Made by a program: the position numbers and the translations under genes. Positions 23,604 to 35,963 of a stretch of 64,000 nucleotides of DNA are shown one piece after another. Position 1 is the first letter of the stretch. Each line of letters begins with the position of its first letter. Origin of the DNA: Antrodiella citrinella (taxonomy: Eukaryota; Basidiomycota; Agaricomycetes; Polyporales; Steccherinaceae); the NCBI GenBank assembly GCA_004802725.1, contig SGPM01000099.1, forward strand, positions 1 to 64,000. Reading direction: 5' to 3'. Under the pieces are notes generated by a model that ran no database searches, was not told the origin of the DNA, and saw only the letters and a program-made list of their open reading frames with translations.

Positions 23604-24708
23604 ATGGTATGTGTCGCATCTCTTGTCACAGTTCACACATCTAACACGCATCTTAGACCGTTACGCCTGCCGCAATGCGCCGCTTGATGCGCGAAATCGC
23701 TGAATTGCAAACGAACCCTCCGGAAGGCATTCGTGTAGTCGCTGGTGAAGACAACATGTTGGATGTGATTGGCATCATTGAGGGTCCAGGTGCGTACTAT
23801 CTTCCGTCATCATTGAAGATACGCTGACGTGTTTCTTGACGTGTTTCGACGCGTTTTCGAACGACAGAGGGCACACCATACGCCGGTGGCTATTTCCGAG
23901 TCAAGTTCAACTTCACCGAGGAATTTCCCGCTGCTCCGCCAAAGTGTGAGTCTACATGGTTTTCGGTGTATGGGGTGTCTCGCTGACGATGGCATAGGCC
24001 GGTTTGTGAGCAAAATCTTCCACCCGAACGTGTCGTCCGCTGGCGAGATTTGTGTCAATACCTTGAAGAAGGATTGGAACTCTTCGTACGGCATTGGCCA
24101 TATTCTGGTCACCGTGAAGTGTCTCCTCATATATCCCAATCCTGAGTCCGCTCTGGACGAAGAAGCTGGGAAGTTGCTGTTAGAGGATTACGAGAGCTAT
24201 TGTGCGCGAGCGAGGTTGATTACGAGTGTCCATGCGACACCCAAGGTACGTTTCAGTACACCTTCGATGTGGCGAACTAGGCTCATGTGAGAATCAGACT
24301 CGACCACCGGAGTTCGACACACCGTCAGCGGAGTCTGAGTCGACACCCTCCACCTCGGGTGCCCCTCTCAAAGCTAACAACCAGGCCGCTGCGTCAGCAG
24401 CCGCGCCAGTCCCCACCTTGATTGCGAGCGCATCTGCGAAGCCTCTCTCCAATACAGCGCCTGCCGCCACACATCCGTTGAAGTCGTCGGCATCCAATAC
24501 GCTGTCGACCTCCAACTCCACTCTGTCGGAAAAGACAGTCACTAAGGGGCGTCATTCGTCTCCGTCGCCGCTCGGACCTGCAGACTCGAACGTCGCCGCT
24601 GCGAACCCTGTCGTCCCGGCGATTACGGCGTCCAAAGCTACGAAACGCGGGGCAGGCAATGTTCCTGCAGGGATGGAAAAGCGGAAGAAGGCGTTGAAGC
24701 GACTATAG
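23604..24708 (+). CDS. UBE2S: Ubiquitin-conjugating enzyme E2, UBE2S type
   Basis: Five exons (23604-23606, 23657-23789, 23868-23945, 23998-24245, 24298-24708) give 290 aa. The UBC fold spans about 5-155 with [15 protein letters not shown] and the active-site Cys90 in [12 protein letters not shown]. The stretch [20 protein letters not shown] is diagnostic for the UBE2S group. Known: animal UBE2S extends K11-linked ubiquitin chains with the anaphase-promoting complex. The tail is Ala/Ser/Pro-rich and ends in a basic [15 protein letters not shown]2S also uses a Lys/Leu-rich C-terminal end to dock on the APC/C. The first exon is just the ATG codon, followed at once by an intron. Whether the K11 role holds in this fungus is an inference. 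Confidence 0.93.
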
Positions 24709-25129
24709 TGCTCAGTGCTACATGACCTCCAGATTTAGCTGAAGGTTAGTACTTCCCCTTTACTATGCTCATTATGCGTGGGAGAGGGATTTGGACGTTG
24801 AGGCCAGAGGAGGGGACGTCGTACCCCGGTAATAATGTAATTTCATCTCATACGTTCATGACGACCCATGTTACGGTTCATATACATGTTGTTTCCCATA
24901 TTCTCGCTTTATACGTCCTGTCATATATGTATCAATTGGTTGTGCATTGTCCTCCCGTCTTATTTTAACTACGAAAGTGTTCCTGGTCTCCCTCTCTCAA
25001 CGAGCCTCGAGACCTAAGCTACTTGTCACGGTCATGTCGTGTCACACAGCACGTTTCTGTGACAGAAATACTTTGCCAGCAAGAGTGGCGTCACGCCTCT
25101 CGTCCTCACTCTCGTTGCGCTGGCACAAA
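24709..25129. other. Intergenic between UBE2S and OPI3
   Basis: T-rich stretch containing the E2 3' UTR and the OPI3 leader. No other feature seen. Confidence 0.4.
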
Positions 25130-25981
25130 ATGGATTTCGTCTCTGGCTTACTTTCTTCCGTCGACTGGTCTAAGGATTCCTTGTATCTGTCACTTTTTGC
25201 TATTGCATTCAACCCGACGGCATGGAATATTGTTGCGCGGAACGGTGAGTACGGTCGTGTGATCAGAAACACGGATTGCTGATGATAGACGCGTCGTATC
25301 AGAGTACCATAACAAGACCATTACACGGTTGTTTGGAGGGAGCTCGAAATATGGCTGCTACTTTCTGGCAGTCATGATATTCGGCTTTGGGCTTATTCGG
25401 GACACGCTGTAAGTCCCGACAGCGAAGTTCTCCTCTCCCTGCGAAACTAAATATTGAATTTTCTTTGTATAGGTATGAACGCGCTTTGAGTGAACAACCC
25501 AGACATACCATTCTTCCTGAACCATTCAAAGTTGTTGTCCCCGCTATTCTCTTCCTCCTGGGCCAGACGTTCGTCATTACGTCTACCTGGGCGTTGGGGA
25601 TCACTGGGACGTTCCTCGGTGACTACTTTGGTATCCTGATGGATCACAGAGTGGAAGGATTCCCTTTCAATGTGTTGAGAGACCCCATGTACGTCGGCAG
25701 CACGATGTGTTTCGCGGCTGGCGCGCTGTGGTACGTGTGGTATCCCTTGACATGTGATTATGAGTGACCTGTATATTGCTCTAGGTACGAGAGACCTGCG
25801 GGTTTGTTGATTACTTTGTACGTGCACATTGTGTATGTCATCGCGCTGCGCTTCGAAGGGTGGGTCCCCTCGCCTCTTTACCTGTTATGTCTGAGTACTC
25901 ACATGCCGCTTCAGACCGTTCACCGATATGATCTACTCCACGCGTGCTGCCAACGCCTCGAACGCCAAAAAGGAGCTTTGA
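25130..25981 (+). CDS. OPI3: Phosphatidyl-N-methylethanolamine methyltransferase
   Basis: Five exons (25130-25244, 25303-25408, 25473-25730, 25785-25859, 25915-25981) close to 206 aa, the same length as yeast Opi3. It has several hydrophobic segments and the family signature RDPMYVGST, with FNPTAWNIVARNEYHNKTIT near the N terminus and ALRFEGPFTDMIYSTR near the end. It catalyses the last S-adenosylmethionine-dependent methylations that turn phosphatidylethanolamine into phosphatidylcholine in the ER membrane. The start at 25130 gives the expected N terminus, MDFVSGLLSSVDWSKDSLY. Intact. Confidence 0.95.
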
Positions 25982-26685
25982 AAAACCTTTACCTCCTTTC
26001 ACAATGCTTCCCGTCACGACACCCTCACGTACTTCAACTTACGACTGACCGTGACTGCCAGTGGCTTTCACATGTCTTGGCTACGGTTCCGAACATCCCA
26101 CACAGATAGAGTAGAGGTGCATATCGCTATTAGTCAATACTCTAAACTATCTAAGGAGGTCTGTGCCATTATCCTTGTTTGAAGTGAACAATTTGAGCTG
26201 CTGCAAAGGATGTCGGACTTTGAATGACGGCCGCGTTTGTCACGTCGCTCAACGGGATTTCTTGCGAGTTGAAGACCCGAGCACTTGCTCTTCAATCGAA
26301 CAACACATTTTGTATTCCAACATCCACGTGTATAAGCTTTTACGAAGTTAAGATCAGCTCAGATATAGGTTAGCGCCCTGTCACTTGGCAGCGGCCAGTG
26401 CCGCTCATTCTCTCCTTCACTTTCTCCTCTAAAGCTGTGGAAATTGTCATTTGGGTCTTATACACACATTATGTGCCGCCCTAAGTATTTTCACGGGACG
26501 GTGTCCGGATCTAGTGTTGCACGAAATCGAAATATTCAAGTTGCAACTTCTCTAATACTAGTAGTCTATGATAATGATCCAAAATTATGTCCGTCCGTCC
26601 GTCCGAATCATATATATACAGTAAGGGCCACAGAGAAAACACCTGGCCATTCATCGCCTATTCTCCTTTGTGTCGCGATTCTTCG
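25982..26685. other. Intergenic, nothing recognised
   Basis: It lies between the OPI3 stop (+) and the FunK1 copy 1 stop (-), i.e. convergent 3' flanks. A short (GTCC)n run is at about 26,589. Confidence 0.4.
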
Positions 26686-28637
26686 TCATCGTCCTTGCAG
26701 GCAGTGGAGCTTGAAGTCACGATGAGTACTGTGAGACGCCTCACCCCTCGACGTCGTTGTTCGCTTTGAGCTAGGTCCTGCGACAGGCTCAATCTCCTCC
26801 CGCGAGTGTTTGCGCGTGCCCGAAGAACTGCTTCTGAGTTTGTCCGGCCCTTTCTTACCCTCAGTCTCTGCCCTCTCCTTCATCTGCACCTCCTTCACTT
26901 CCATCTGACATCTTAACGTTGCCTCTTCCACCGCCTTCTTCCGCTGCTCTTCCACCTCCACTTCGTGTTGCATCTTCAGAGCACGCCTGTATTCGGAGAT
27001 GGAGACCACAGGCTCCTTCCGTGCGACACGTGCCGCACAGCGAAATATCGGAACCAGCCTTGCGGTAGGCGAATATGAACGATTCGTCGGCGAATATGCG
27101 GCTGGGATGATGATCCGGATCCTCGAGGAACCTGTATGCTTCGACCAATGCCTTGCGCACATCGCCCATCGCGCGCATGACAGGCTGATATGTCATGGGA
27201 AGCGACTCCACAGCGCGCTCGAATGGCAGAGGGCTTGCCAGAAAAAAACTTGAGTCTACTCGGAAAGATGTCATCGGCCTGTTTCTCATGAGCGAGGAGA
27301 CTATCTATATTGATGTGGGAAGCTGCAAACTCGAGTGGGACGGTGTAGAATAGAGACGAGAGACCAATCCACCATACACTTTCGATGTCGTGCATATAGT
27401 TGGGAACGAATGGGGCAGCGGCTTTGTGAGCACTCGTAGAGAGCTTGTAATCTTCGGTTGCGACGTCAAAAAATCATATGAGGTCGTAGCGGAGGAGGCG
27501 TTGGTAGTGCCATCGCTGATTTTGAATCTATAATCGTCACATAATACCTCGACCGCCATGAAGGATGGTGTGCCCTATATATCAAGTAGAGGTTTGTGAG
27601 AAACCTACACAGCCCAGCGATTGGATTCTACCTACCGTTTTAGGGTTGTGCTGCGGTGCACCCTCCGGTAGCGAAACACAATACTTATGACAGTACTCAA
27701 GATCGCCGGAAATCTTGCAAATGAAATTGCCCGACTCCGTCTTACACCGTAGAAGGTTTCCCGGAGAAATGTCCCGATGGATGTACCCTGCAGCATGCAG
27801 AACTTGTAGACCTTAGAGATAAATCAGAACGAGTGCCAAGGAACTTGAAACAACTTGAATCGTGACACAAAAACTTTACCTTGCACGCCCTCCGCCAAAC
27901 ATGTAAATAACACCGAATGGTCTCGTATCTCGAGCATAGTGGTACCAACTTCCTTGAATACTGTGCGACAATTCTTACGAGGATCGTATCGCAATGCTGT
28001 GTATTTGGGGTAGTCATTCCTGTGCGGGGTCTGCATACATCATGTGTGTCGCGTTACCGAGAACTTGTCGGCGGTTCTGCGCGAGAAAAGAACGGCTTAC
28101 AGCGTGAGAACACTGTGTCGTAGTCTGGATACTCGTAACACTACTGCGCACCTTGTTGACCTTCACAGGGGTGGCAAGTTTCTTGTACTCGTGGTTTGTA
28201 ACACTGTCAACAGTGTAGCGGTCATCACCACGTGCTCCCAAACCCGTCAATTCAAGTAGAAAGAGAGTCCCGTCAGTCTTGAATCCGCCATTCTCCGCGT
28301 CCGACTTTTTAACGTGCCGTAACCTGTAGAGGAACTGGGTAATAGGTTGTTTGCCCATGACCTTTTTACCCGAGTCTAGGATAGCGTTGCTGAGATACGC
28401 CATGTCCTTGAAGACGGTGTCTTCATCCCCCTTCATGTCGAGAGGATCTTGAGACCAGTACTTCCACCGCCCGCCCACGATGAGACCGTTCGAATGCAAA
28501 TCTGCCAAAACTCTAGCCACCACATCTGAGTCGGTTCCCGGGGTCTGGATCTGCACCACATTTTTGAAATCGTCATGGGAGAGTTCTGGGATGGATTCAG
28601 GCATAGTCTGCATGTTTGCCTCTCGAAAATGAGTCAC
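26686..28637 (-). pseudogene. FunK1 fungal-specific kinase, copy 1 (deleted and frameshifted)
   Basis: The minus-strand gene begins MTHFREANMQTMPESIPELS and follows FunK1 order to HRDISPGNLL, DLEY, GTPSFMAVE and a Lys/Glu-rich tail ending SSKRTTTS. Against copy 2 it has three lesions. (1) After GNATHMMYADP (about 28,027) the sequence jumps to NDYPKYTALRYDP, losing about 700 bp that encode the kinase N-lobe, with a frame change. (2) A frame change falls in a T7 run near 27,245. (3) A second lies near 27,060, before PVVSISEYRRAL. Introns are otherwise conserved in position with copy 2. Known: FunK1 kinases are expanded in Agaricomycetes with unclear roles. Inferred: inactive. Confidence 0.85.
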
Positions 28638-30075
28638 GAAGTGCCGTTCTCTAACTTCCTTGGTCTAAATGGCGTCTGTTTTTCTCAGGGTTTTGGCGAA
28701 TAACAGATGGTCGGATGAAGAAGGATTCTGAATGCTAGCGGGTACGTTAGACAGGGCGATTTTAGGTGATAGCATGAGGGAATGAAGGGACATATGGAGG
28801 AGGTGCTGGCGAACGAAGTAACCGGGTGTGTCACGGTTCGAGACCGAACAAGTACTTGCTTTCCCAGCCGCGTTTCCCTGGCCGCCACGACGAGTGCAGC
28901 GGCCGATGCGTCGCTGCTTGGAGTCGAGATTGGTGCAAGAAATTGGTCACAGTCACGCCATATGATCGGTCTTCGAACCTGCCTGTTCAGACAGACACGA
29001 ATGGCGGTCCATAAAGTCGAAATACACCAAGCAAATTAAGTATATACTCACGTATTTTTGCAACAAACCTGTGTAAGGTATCCGGTATGAGATGATAGCA
29101 CCGTGGTGTTGCAATATCGATCTTCGTACCAGTGCAATGTCCGGTCTTATGGGATTTAATGATGGGTAGAGGGAGAGAGAGGAGCAGGACAGCGCGGTTT
29201 GATGACTGCTATATGTACGAGAGAAACATACCTGCCCCTAGAACTCGATGGATATGTTCCACACGGATCCACATTTTTGGGAAGCCGATTATCCGGATTG
29301 GCGCCTGCGCGGCGCTACATCCAAGAGGCCGGAATATGAAGCTTTTTACTCCCCGTTCATTCTCATTCGGGCTGTTCCATCTTTTTACCAATGTCTTCGC
29401 GTTTCTGACTTCCAGCTTCATTATAGTACATCGTAGTAGCTACTGTCTACCATAGGGCATGCCCTCGAGGACAATAAACTGGATCCAAAAAAAAGACACT
29501 TGAAGCTTGAAGGTAAAGAGACGACAAGGTCGACAGATGGGCATTCTTAAGCACCTACGGTAGCGAGCACTGCCGCTTACCGGCCGTACCATTCATGTCA
29601 GAACAGGTGCTAGAACGGTCTCGTACTGGCAGGTTCAGCTCTACTTCTTCGTTCTCTCATTTTTTGAGAGGAATCTGTACATCCAAGGACCACGCGAGTA
29701 CAAGGGCATCATGCACCTACAACGAGGGTCATCGCGTTTCAAGAGCAGCAAGACAATCATGACCATTGCGGGTCGGGAAGACAAAGTCCTCGATTGCCTA
29801 TCTCGGCGCCAACGCTGTTCATAGTATCGCAACGAGGGTCAAATCAGTGAAGAGACATGACCCAGGCAAGGCACAACAGGAGAGCTTTGAATACTTTGTT
29901 CATGTCGAATGTTGTAGTTGACTAACGGCAGTACATAAATTATACTCAAGATCGTGACGAATACGAACTTACGGCGATCTTCGCACAAGGATTGTTACTT
30001 TAGTCCCGCTGTGCAATGAACCAGACACGTCTATGTTGTAATGGTCTACAGACATAGATAGCTCGTGGTGTGTCG
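28638..30075. other. FunK1 copy 1 upstream region and intergenic DNA
   Basis: The part from about 28,770 to 29,400 is related to 58,030-58,500: shared words include TCACGGTTCGA, ATATACTCACGTA, GATCCACA and CCACATTTT in the same order. This is likely the FunK1 promoter/5' region kept by both copies. No gene is seen in the rest. Confidence 0.5.
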
Positions 30076-32453
30076 TCAGGAGTCGTCCTCGAATCGATAA
30101 CTTTTGAGTACGTCCTCCCATAAACGTCGACAGTCTACCTGCGCATCAAGACGTGCAGCGAGCAAGAATGCACCACTCAATTTCCTTATGATTACAAAAT
30201 CCGTGTCAGTTTTTGCGCCATAAAACATCTCGTATCTCACTACGCACCGATTCAAGCTATACGTCTCCCTCGGTGGCGGTGACAACCTATTCTGCAACAT
30301 CACCGGAATCCGAGCTCTGATCTGTGCCGTCGTGTCCGCCCACTGTGACCCGAGACCAAACCTGACCGGCTGGGAGGTATGCGCCTTGAATGGTGTGGCG
30401 AGGAGCATCATCGATTCTGCGTGGGCGTCAAGCATGGCTTGGTTCTCCTCGCCCGTGAGGTACCCGACTTTCAGCGACCATTCGATGCACGCGGCGTGGT
30501 CATCCGAGGCGGCGGCTTCGAGCAGGCGGAGCCAATTATCCATGAAGGACTTGCTGTATTCGCGGGACGCGCCGAAGTCGACCAGCGCAACCTAGTCTAT
30601 GCATGAGCTTGTGCGTCAGTGAACGAACGAGACGGAACATACTTGACGTGTCTCGCCGTTCCAGAGGAAGTTCGTCCAGTTCGGGTCGGTCTGCATGATC
30701 CGGAACGAGAACAGTTCTTTGAGACATAACTCGATGATTCGTCCTGCAATCTGTGAATGATATCACCTGTCAGCCTCCTTCCCACATCCAAAACAACAGA
30801 CAAGCTTACATCATTCTTGTCCTGCTGGCTGAGTTCGTCAATGACAGACCCGCCTACGCTGACACCATCAACGTGCTCCATGACGAGAATACGATCGGTG
30901 CTACCCTCCCAGACCCAGGGGACCTTGAACCGGGAATCCTCGCCGAGATGCGACGAATCCCCAAACCGACGTAGGAAGGAAGCTTCACGATTGTAGTCGC
31001 ACTCATCCGCCAGCTCGGCTTTCATGACCTACCCAAGCAAGACCAACGCGTTATGAACATTCGTCAACAAAACATGCGATGCCCTTGCCTCGACCGTCCG
31101 ATCCAAAAATAATCCCTTCGGGAGCAACCTCCCCGCAGTCAAAAGCATTTTGACGTACCCCAGATCACTCTCTATCGAGTTCACGATACTGGGGAACTGG
31201 ATCTTGACTGCGACTTTCTCTTCTTTCCCCGTTGGTGACGCAGAGGCACTAAGCATAGCGGAGTGGACTTGCCCAATGGAGGCTGCAGCGAAGGGGATGC
31301 GGTCAAATTGGGTGAACGAGTCGTTCCAAGTAGGACCTAAAGATGTGCGCATCACTTCCTGTGCGTCACAACATTGACAGTGAGTTAAAGAGCAGAAAAT
31401 TTACAATGAACACCTACCTCCATTTGCCAATCTGGCATGTAGTGTGCGCCATCTTGAACTCTTCGAAATATATCTTCAACTTCTGGCGGCAGGAAGTGAC
31501 TATCTTTCATGAAGCACACCACGTCAGCTTGTATTGCACTAGAACGGGACATGATCATTGCACAGACCTTGTATGCTCATGAACTGTCCCAATTTCAAAG
31601 CCGCACCACGCATTTTGGTCAGTTTGCTCACGAGCCGCTTGATATTGGCCTCAGTAAGCATCAATGAACCCGTGTGGCCTTCATCCGAACCTGTGGCGGA
31701 ACGTCGGACGAGCTCTGCTGCAGCACCGTATCCTAGCGAAGCTGCTAAACCTGAAGGAACCGTGAATATCCTAGACTACTTGTTCAGAATACGAAACATA
31801 CCACCATAGTGAAATAATCGACCAATGCGGGAAGACGGAACCTTGGAGGATTCCAATTGTACAGTTCGTCTCTTGACCTGTGAACGAGGGACTGCGTGAG
31901 CAGCAGCGACACTATTTGGTACACCAAAACGTACTAGCAATTCCACCGGTGACGGTACGGAAGGTTCTGCGCTGGACACATCGTCCTGCAGACTTCCAGC
32001 AACTATGTCTGTCCGTACGACACTCGCCGTCTCCGGTGATCGTGATTCGACTATAGGCTCGAGAATCCGAGTCTTCGGGACAGGAACCTCCGCGTATGCA
32101 TGCACTTCCGGTCGCGCTTGGGTTTGTGGAGGAGTCGAAGTCAAAGTCTCAGAACTTCCGTCATCTTGTTGCCGTGCTGGTTGAAGTCTCAGTGATGACA
32201 AAGGGGTTGTAAGCTCCTTCGTCCGCTCCTGCCCGCCCGCTCTCAGCACCGCTCTATCCGCCTCCGCTGCCTCTTCTTCCTCATCCACTCTCCGTTGGTT
32301 TCTCTGCCCCTGCATCTCATCTCGTGCGACTCGGGAGACCATAGGTCTGTTGCGCTGTGCTAGTTGGGCTGCTTTGATCTGGGCGGCGCGTGACAGGATG
32401 TCTGCTACGGAGGAGGCAACTGCTAGCCAGTTAAATGCGGGGCCGGGAGGCAT
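30076..32453 (-). CDS. COQ8: COQ8/ABC1-family atypical kinase (ubiquinone biosynthesis)
   Basis: Eight exons (32453-31802, 31750-31568, 31503-31418, 31358-31089, 31028-30810, 30750-30643, 30591-30248, 30184-30076) close to 656 aa. UbiB-family hallmarks are present: the KxGQ motif (K270 to Q273 in ALKLGQFMS), the Ala-rich loop AAASIGQVHS (about 331-340), an ExD motif in ADECDYNREA, the catalytic stretch QTDPNWTNFL, DFGASREYS and YSLNRKLSGAF. Known: Coq8 is a mitochondrial matrix ATPase/kinase-like protein that supports the CoQ biosynthetic complex. The first 200 residues are low complexity and would hold the mitochondrial targeting sequence. Intron 4 (31029-31088) uses a GC donor. No lesion. 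Confidence 0.95.
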
Positions 32454-32803
32454 CAGAAATTGGAAGTAACGTGAACGATGTTCAGTGGAGTTGAGCGCTG
32501 AGGGCTGAGCAGCAGTACGCGGTGGTTGGTGTTGGAATGTCTATGAAATGAACATGACCATGAGAAAGTTGTCGGAAAAAAGTATTGCTAGGATGCTGAC
32601 TCCTGAGACGCGTCGCGACGCGTCAAACGGCCGGATACACGCGACGACTCATTACATACACAATCCAAACTATCCTCGCATATTCGTCGATATCTCCTAG
32701 ATATCAAAAGAACCACTATAGCTCTATACGACTATAACTACTTTCAAGATTGTACATGTGAAAATCATCCGAATTCCGTGATCTGAATGCTATGTTACAC
32801 GAA
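32454..32803. promoter_or_regulatory. COQ8 upstream region with an 18-bp MCB palindrome
   Basis: It lies between the COQ8 start (32453) and the carrier stop (32804), both genes being minus-strand. It contains GACGCGTCGCGACGCGTC at 32607-32624, a perfect palindrome built from two ACGCGT (MluI-box) half units, about 160 bp upstream of the COQ8 ATG. Likely a binding site for an MBF-like or other dimeric factor (inferred). Confidence 0.45.
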
Positions 32804-34323
32804 TTAGATGTACGGAGGGCCCAATGCTGTAACAATCCTCATCAGCACTGCACCAAGGATATCAACACATAGAATGACCCACCATTACGGAAGACTCCTA
32901 GCGTGAACTCTACGACGAGAAGCAAGATACCTCCTCCGGGTGCAAGCCTGAGGACCTTGGGGACGAAACCCTTGTACAACGCGGCAGCGCCTTCTTCTCG
33001 GAATATGGTGTAGATACCGGGGTACGTCCAGTTGTACTTGGAAACGACCCCAGGGATCTTCTCTGCACCTTGAATGCGAGATTTGACGACCTATGAAATA
33101 CAAGAGCAAGTCAGTGGCTATAACTAGAGTTGCACACCGGTTTGCCTACGTCAAATCTGTGAGGGAGTCAGCAAGGTTTCACATCACACGAAGGTCAGAG
33201 ATACGTACGGCGTATTCAGAGCAGTACCGACAAATCCACCGACCGAACCAGCGATGAGGTCATTCGTCAAGCGTGCGCCGTTCGTCTAAAAGTCTCTCAG
33301 ACAACATTCAGATTAAACTTGTTTGAGCAAACTCACTTCGGGCTTGGGTAGCATCTCCCTGACTTTGAAAATGCATCCGAAGTACCCTGCGTTCCACCAT
33401 AAATGTCGCCAGAATGTGGCCTCCATGCCGGCATATAGACCCAAAACGCCGTCCTTCCTGACAATTTGCCGCACTACATCCATCGGACCTGCGAAGGTAC
33501 TTGCCTTGTCCTGCAATCTAACGCACTCAATTTAGCCATGTGTATTTGGAGAAAGTATTGCAGTGCTTACTTGATCTTTACTAGCTCGAACGGTACCACC
33601 ACGACACTCTCTGTTGCACCAGCACTCGATCCGGTGAGGATGGCCAACGACTGGTTCATCTTAGTCTCGCCTGTCAGATAAAGATACGTCTTGCCCCAAA
33701 AGTCATTTGCGGCGCTACATGGCGAACGCGTCGGACACAGTGCGGAGGAGGTATTCAGAGCAAAGTCACTCACAATTTGGTGGCACGTTTGGGAGCCTCA
33801 AGCAACAATGGAGGTACGAGACCTACGAAAGGGAAGTGAGCAAAGAATGCGTACGAGAAGCGTGTCACATACCGCGATAGAGTCTTCCTGCACTTCACAA
33901 CACCAATACAACGAGAGTCGCGCCAGTCAGCGCGTGCTCACACGACCTGAGAGAGTCTGAGTATAAGCTCACCCTTCCTCGCGAACAATGGCTTGGAACG
34001 CGCCAACTAAACCATGCTTCGATTTGCCCGTCTCCAATTGCATACGGGTTTTGACCTGACAAAAGTGGTGTCTAGTCCCACGACCGATTAGGTGTAGGAA
34101 AGTGTACGCACGACATCTGTGAACGGCCAGTCAGTCGACTCGCACACACTATACAGGCGGCCTGTACTCACCAAGGGGATAGAAAGTGAGAATCTCTGAG
34201 ACACCAGCGATGGCACCGGCGGTAAAATTGGCAATGAAGGGCAAAGCTGCGAGAACCAAGATGTGAATAAGTGAAGAGACGACAATGGGTACACTTACGC
34301 TTCTTCTGTGTAGGTGCACTCAT
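32804..34323 (-). CDS. ODC1: Mitochondrial 2-oxodicarboxylate carrier
   Basis: Twelve exons (34323-34299, 34246-34172, 34116-34112, 34055-33973, 33892-33873, 33822-33774, 33714-33571, 33517-33337, 33285-33209, 33156-33150, 33090-32883, 32826-32804) close to 298 aa. The three carrier repeats have PLDVVKTR, PFELVKIK and PFDVVKSR signatures. MEATFWRHLWWNAGYFG and APGGGILLLVVEF are characteristic of the Odc1/Odc2 group, which exchanges 2-oxoadipate and 2-oxoglutarate across the inner mitochondrial membrane for lysine metabolism. Exons 3 (5 nt) and 10 (7 nt) are microexons, both at the PxD signature of repeats 1 and 3; without them the frame is lost. The N-terminal MSAPTQKK is family-like. Confidence 0.93.
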
Positions 34324-34583
34324 CTTGGACGGACAGCACTGACCAGGAAAGAGAGATAGACAGAAATACGAGTCGCCCCCAACGTTTATGTACAACGTTC
34401 GGAAGGGACGGAACTCACTTGGAATCTTTGGCGACTCGGGTGAAAAGTTTGGAAATTCAGGACCGGCCCGGGGAAGTCCGGGCTAGGAGCGTGACACCAT
34501 CCCGGATCAGTCCATCGTGACAGATGTCACTCTGTGACACCTGTTTAGCGTCACGCCTGTTTATCGTCCTGCTCAATGCTGCC

Positions 34584-35066
34584 ATGGTGTATATCTCATC
34601 CTGGCAGGAATACCAAGAAGCAGCGGAGGCTCTCTATGAAAAGTCGCCAAACAAGGTGAGTATGCGTCGTAAATCACACTTTGATTATGTTCTGACACGA
34701 ATCAATCACAAGACCCGATATGTCGTGAAATGGAGAGCATCGGAGGGGAAGCTGGTGTTGAAGATCACTGACGATTTAACAGTACGTTTTCGCATTTTTG
34801 TTGTACGAACATAAAGCTGAATACGTCTGGGGTCATAGTGCCTCAAATTCAAAACCCACTCGTCCATTTTCCTCAATCGATTTGAAGCATTGAATCTCTC
34901 GCTGATGCAAAAGATGCAAAATCGACGCCCAGCGAGCGTTTCGGCTGGTGCTGGTCCATCAGACAATGCTGAGCAGGCTGCAAAAGAGATCCCAGGCAGC
35001 GTACAGGCTCCAGTGTCTACACCTGGCGGAGGAGTGAAGAAGAAGCCGAAGAAAAAGAAGAAGTAG
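34584..35066 (+). CDS. SRP9: Signal recognition particle subunit SRP9
   Basis: Three exons (34584-34655, 34713-34781, 34839-35066) close to 122 aa. The SRP9 fold is evident: MVYISSWQEYQEAAEALYEK, TRYVVKWRASEGKLVLKITD and CLKFKTHSSIFLNRFEALN. A short Ala/Gly/Pro spacer and a Lys-rich end (KKKPKKKKK) follow, as in fungal Srp21-type proteins. SRP9 with SRP14 binds the Alu domain of SRP RNA and pauses elongation during ER targeting. Intact. Confidence 0.95.
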
Positions 35067-35963
35067 CGGATGTCTTGATTACTTGGGCTGCGCTCCCCGA
35101 TCCTAATGAGTTCCCTTGTATCTGCTTACGCTGTACATGGATTTATTGATGCTACAGAAGAGGACGGTCGCTGTAATGGCGAGTCCCGCGGGTTCCTTGC
35201 GCAGGATACGATCTGTTGGATTCACCTGTTTCGTCGGGGCTCATAACGTTGAGCGCAGCCGGAAGGGTTCACCGATCTCCGGCGTATCAGGTGAATGAAC
35301 ATCGAGGCGTCGCTGGCCCACAGCTATGGCATAACTACTGACATGACAGCTCAAGTGATCGGGATGCTGTGGCGGGGAGCGTAGTCCATATAAGGCAAAC
35401 ATCTTACAAGTTCGCAAAATCCGGGCCTGCCGTGATCTTGCAGCTTTGAGAAGTTCACCGACCAAGCTATGATGCATCATCAGAAACGGTCACCTCCGCA
35501 CCCTGAGTGGCAGCACAGGACAGCATACGGCGGGATGCGCTCTTCCCTATAGGCGATGCCGAAGATTCACACCGCTATCTGCCAAATAAGTATCCACCGG
35601 ACAGCGTTCTGCAGCGGGATCACTGGTGGGCGGTATGATATGCAACCTTTGCAGCTGATAGAGACAGTTCGAGTCGGTGCCACCTCAGCAGCCTGAGCAG
35701 ATAAAGCAGCACACGCCAGCCCCCTCAAGCTTTATCCTACACGTTACATACATAGGTGCTGGTTGGTGAGCCCCGGTGGGAACCCGCGAAGCTACCACCA
35801 GCTCTGACCGGTGAGCATTTTGTTGAACTTCAAAACCACGTACTTCTACTAAAGATAACATTTTCGATCAAACAGTCTTTGTTTTTCACGAACTTTGACT
35901 CGCCTTCGGTTCACGACATCTTACGACAACAACGCATGATCTCCGGACATATTGCTACTCCCC
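35067..35963. other. Intergenic, nothing recognised
   Basis: SRP9 3' flank and unassigned DNA; only short unsupported frames. Confidence 0.4.
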
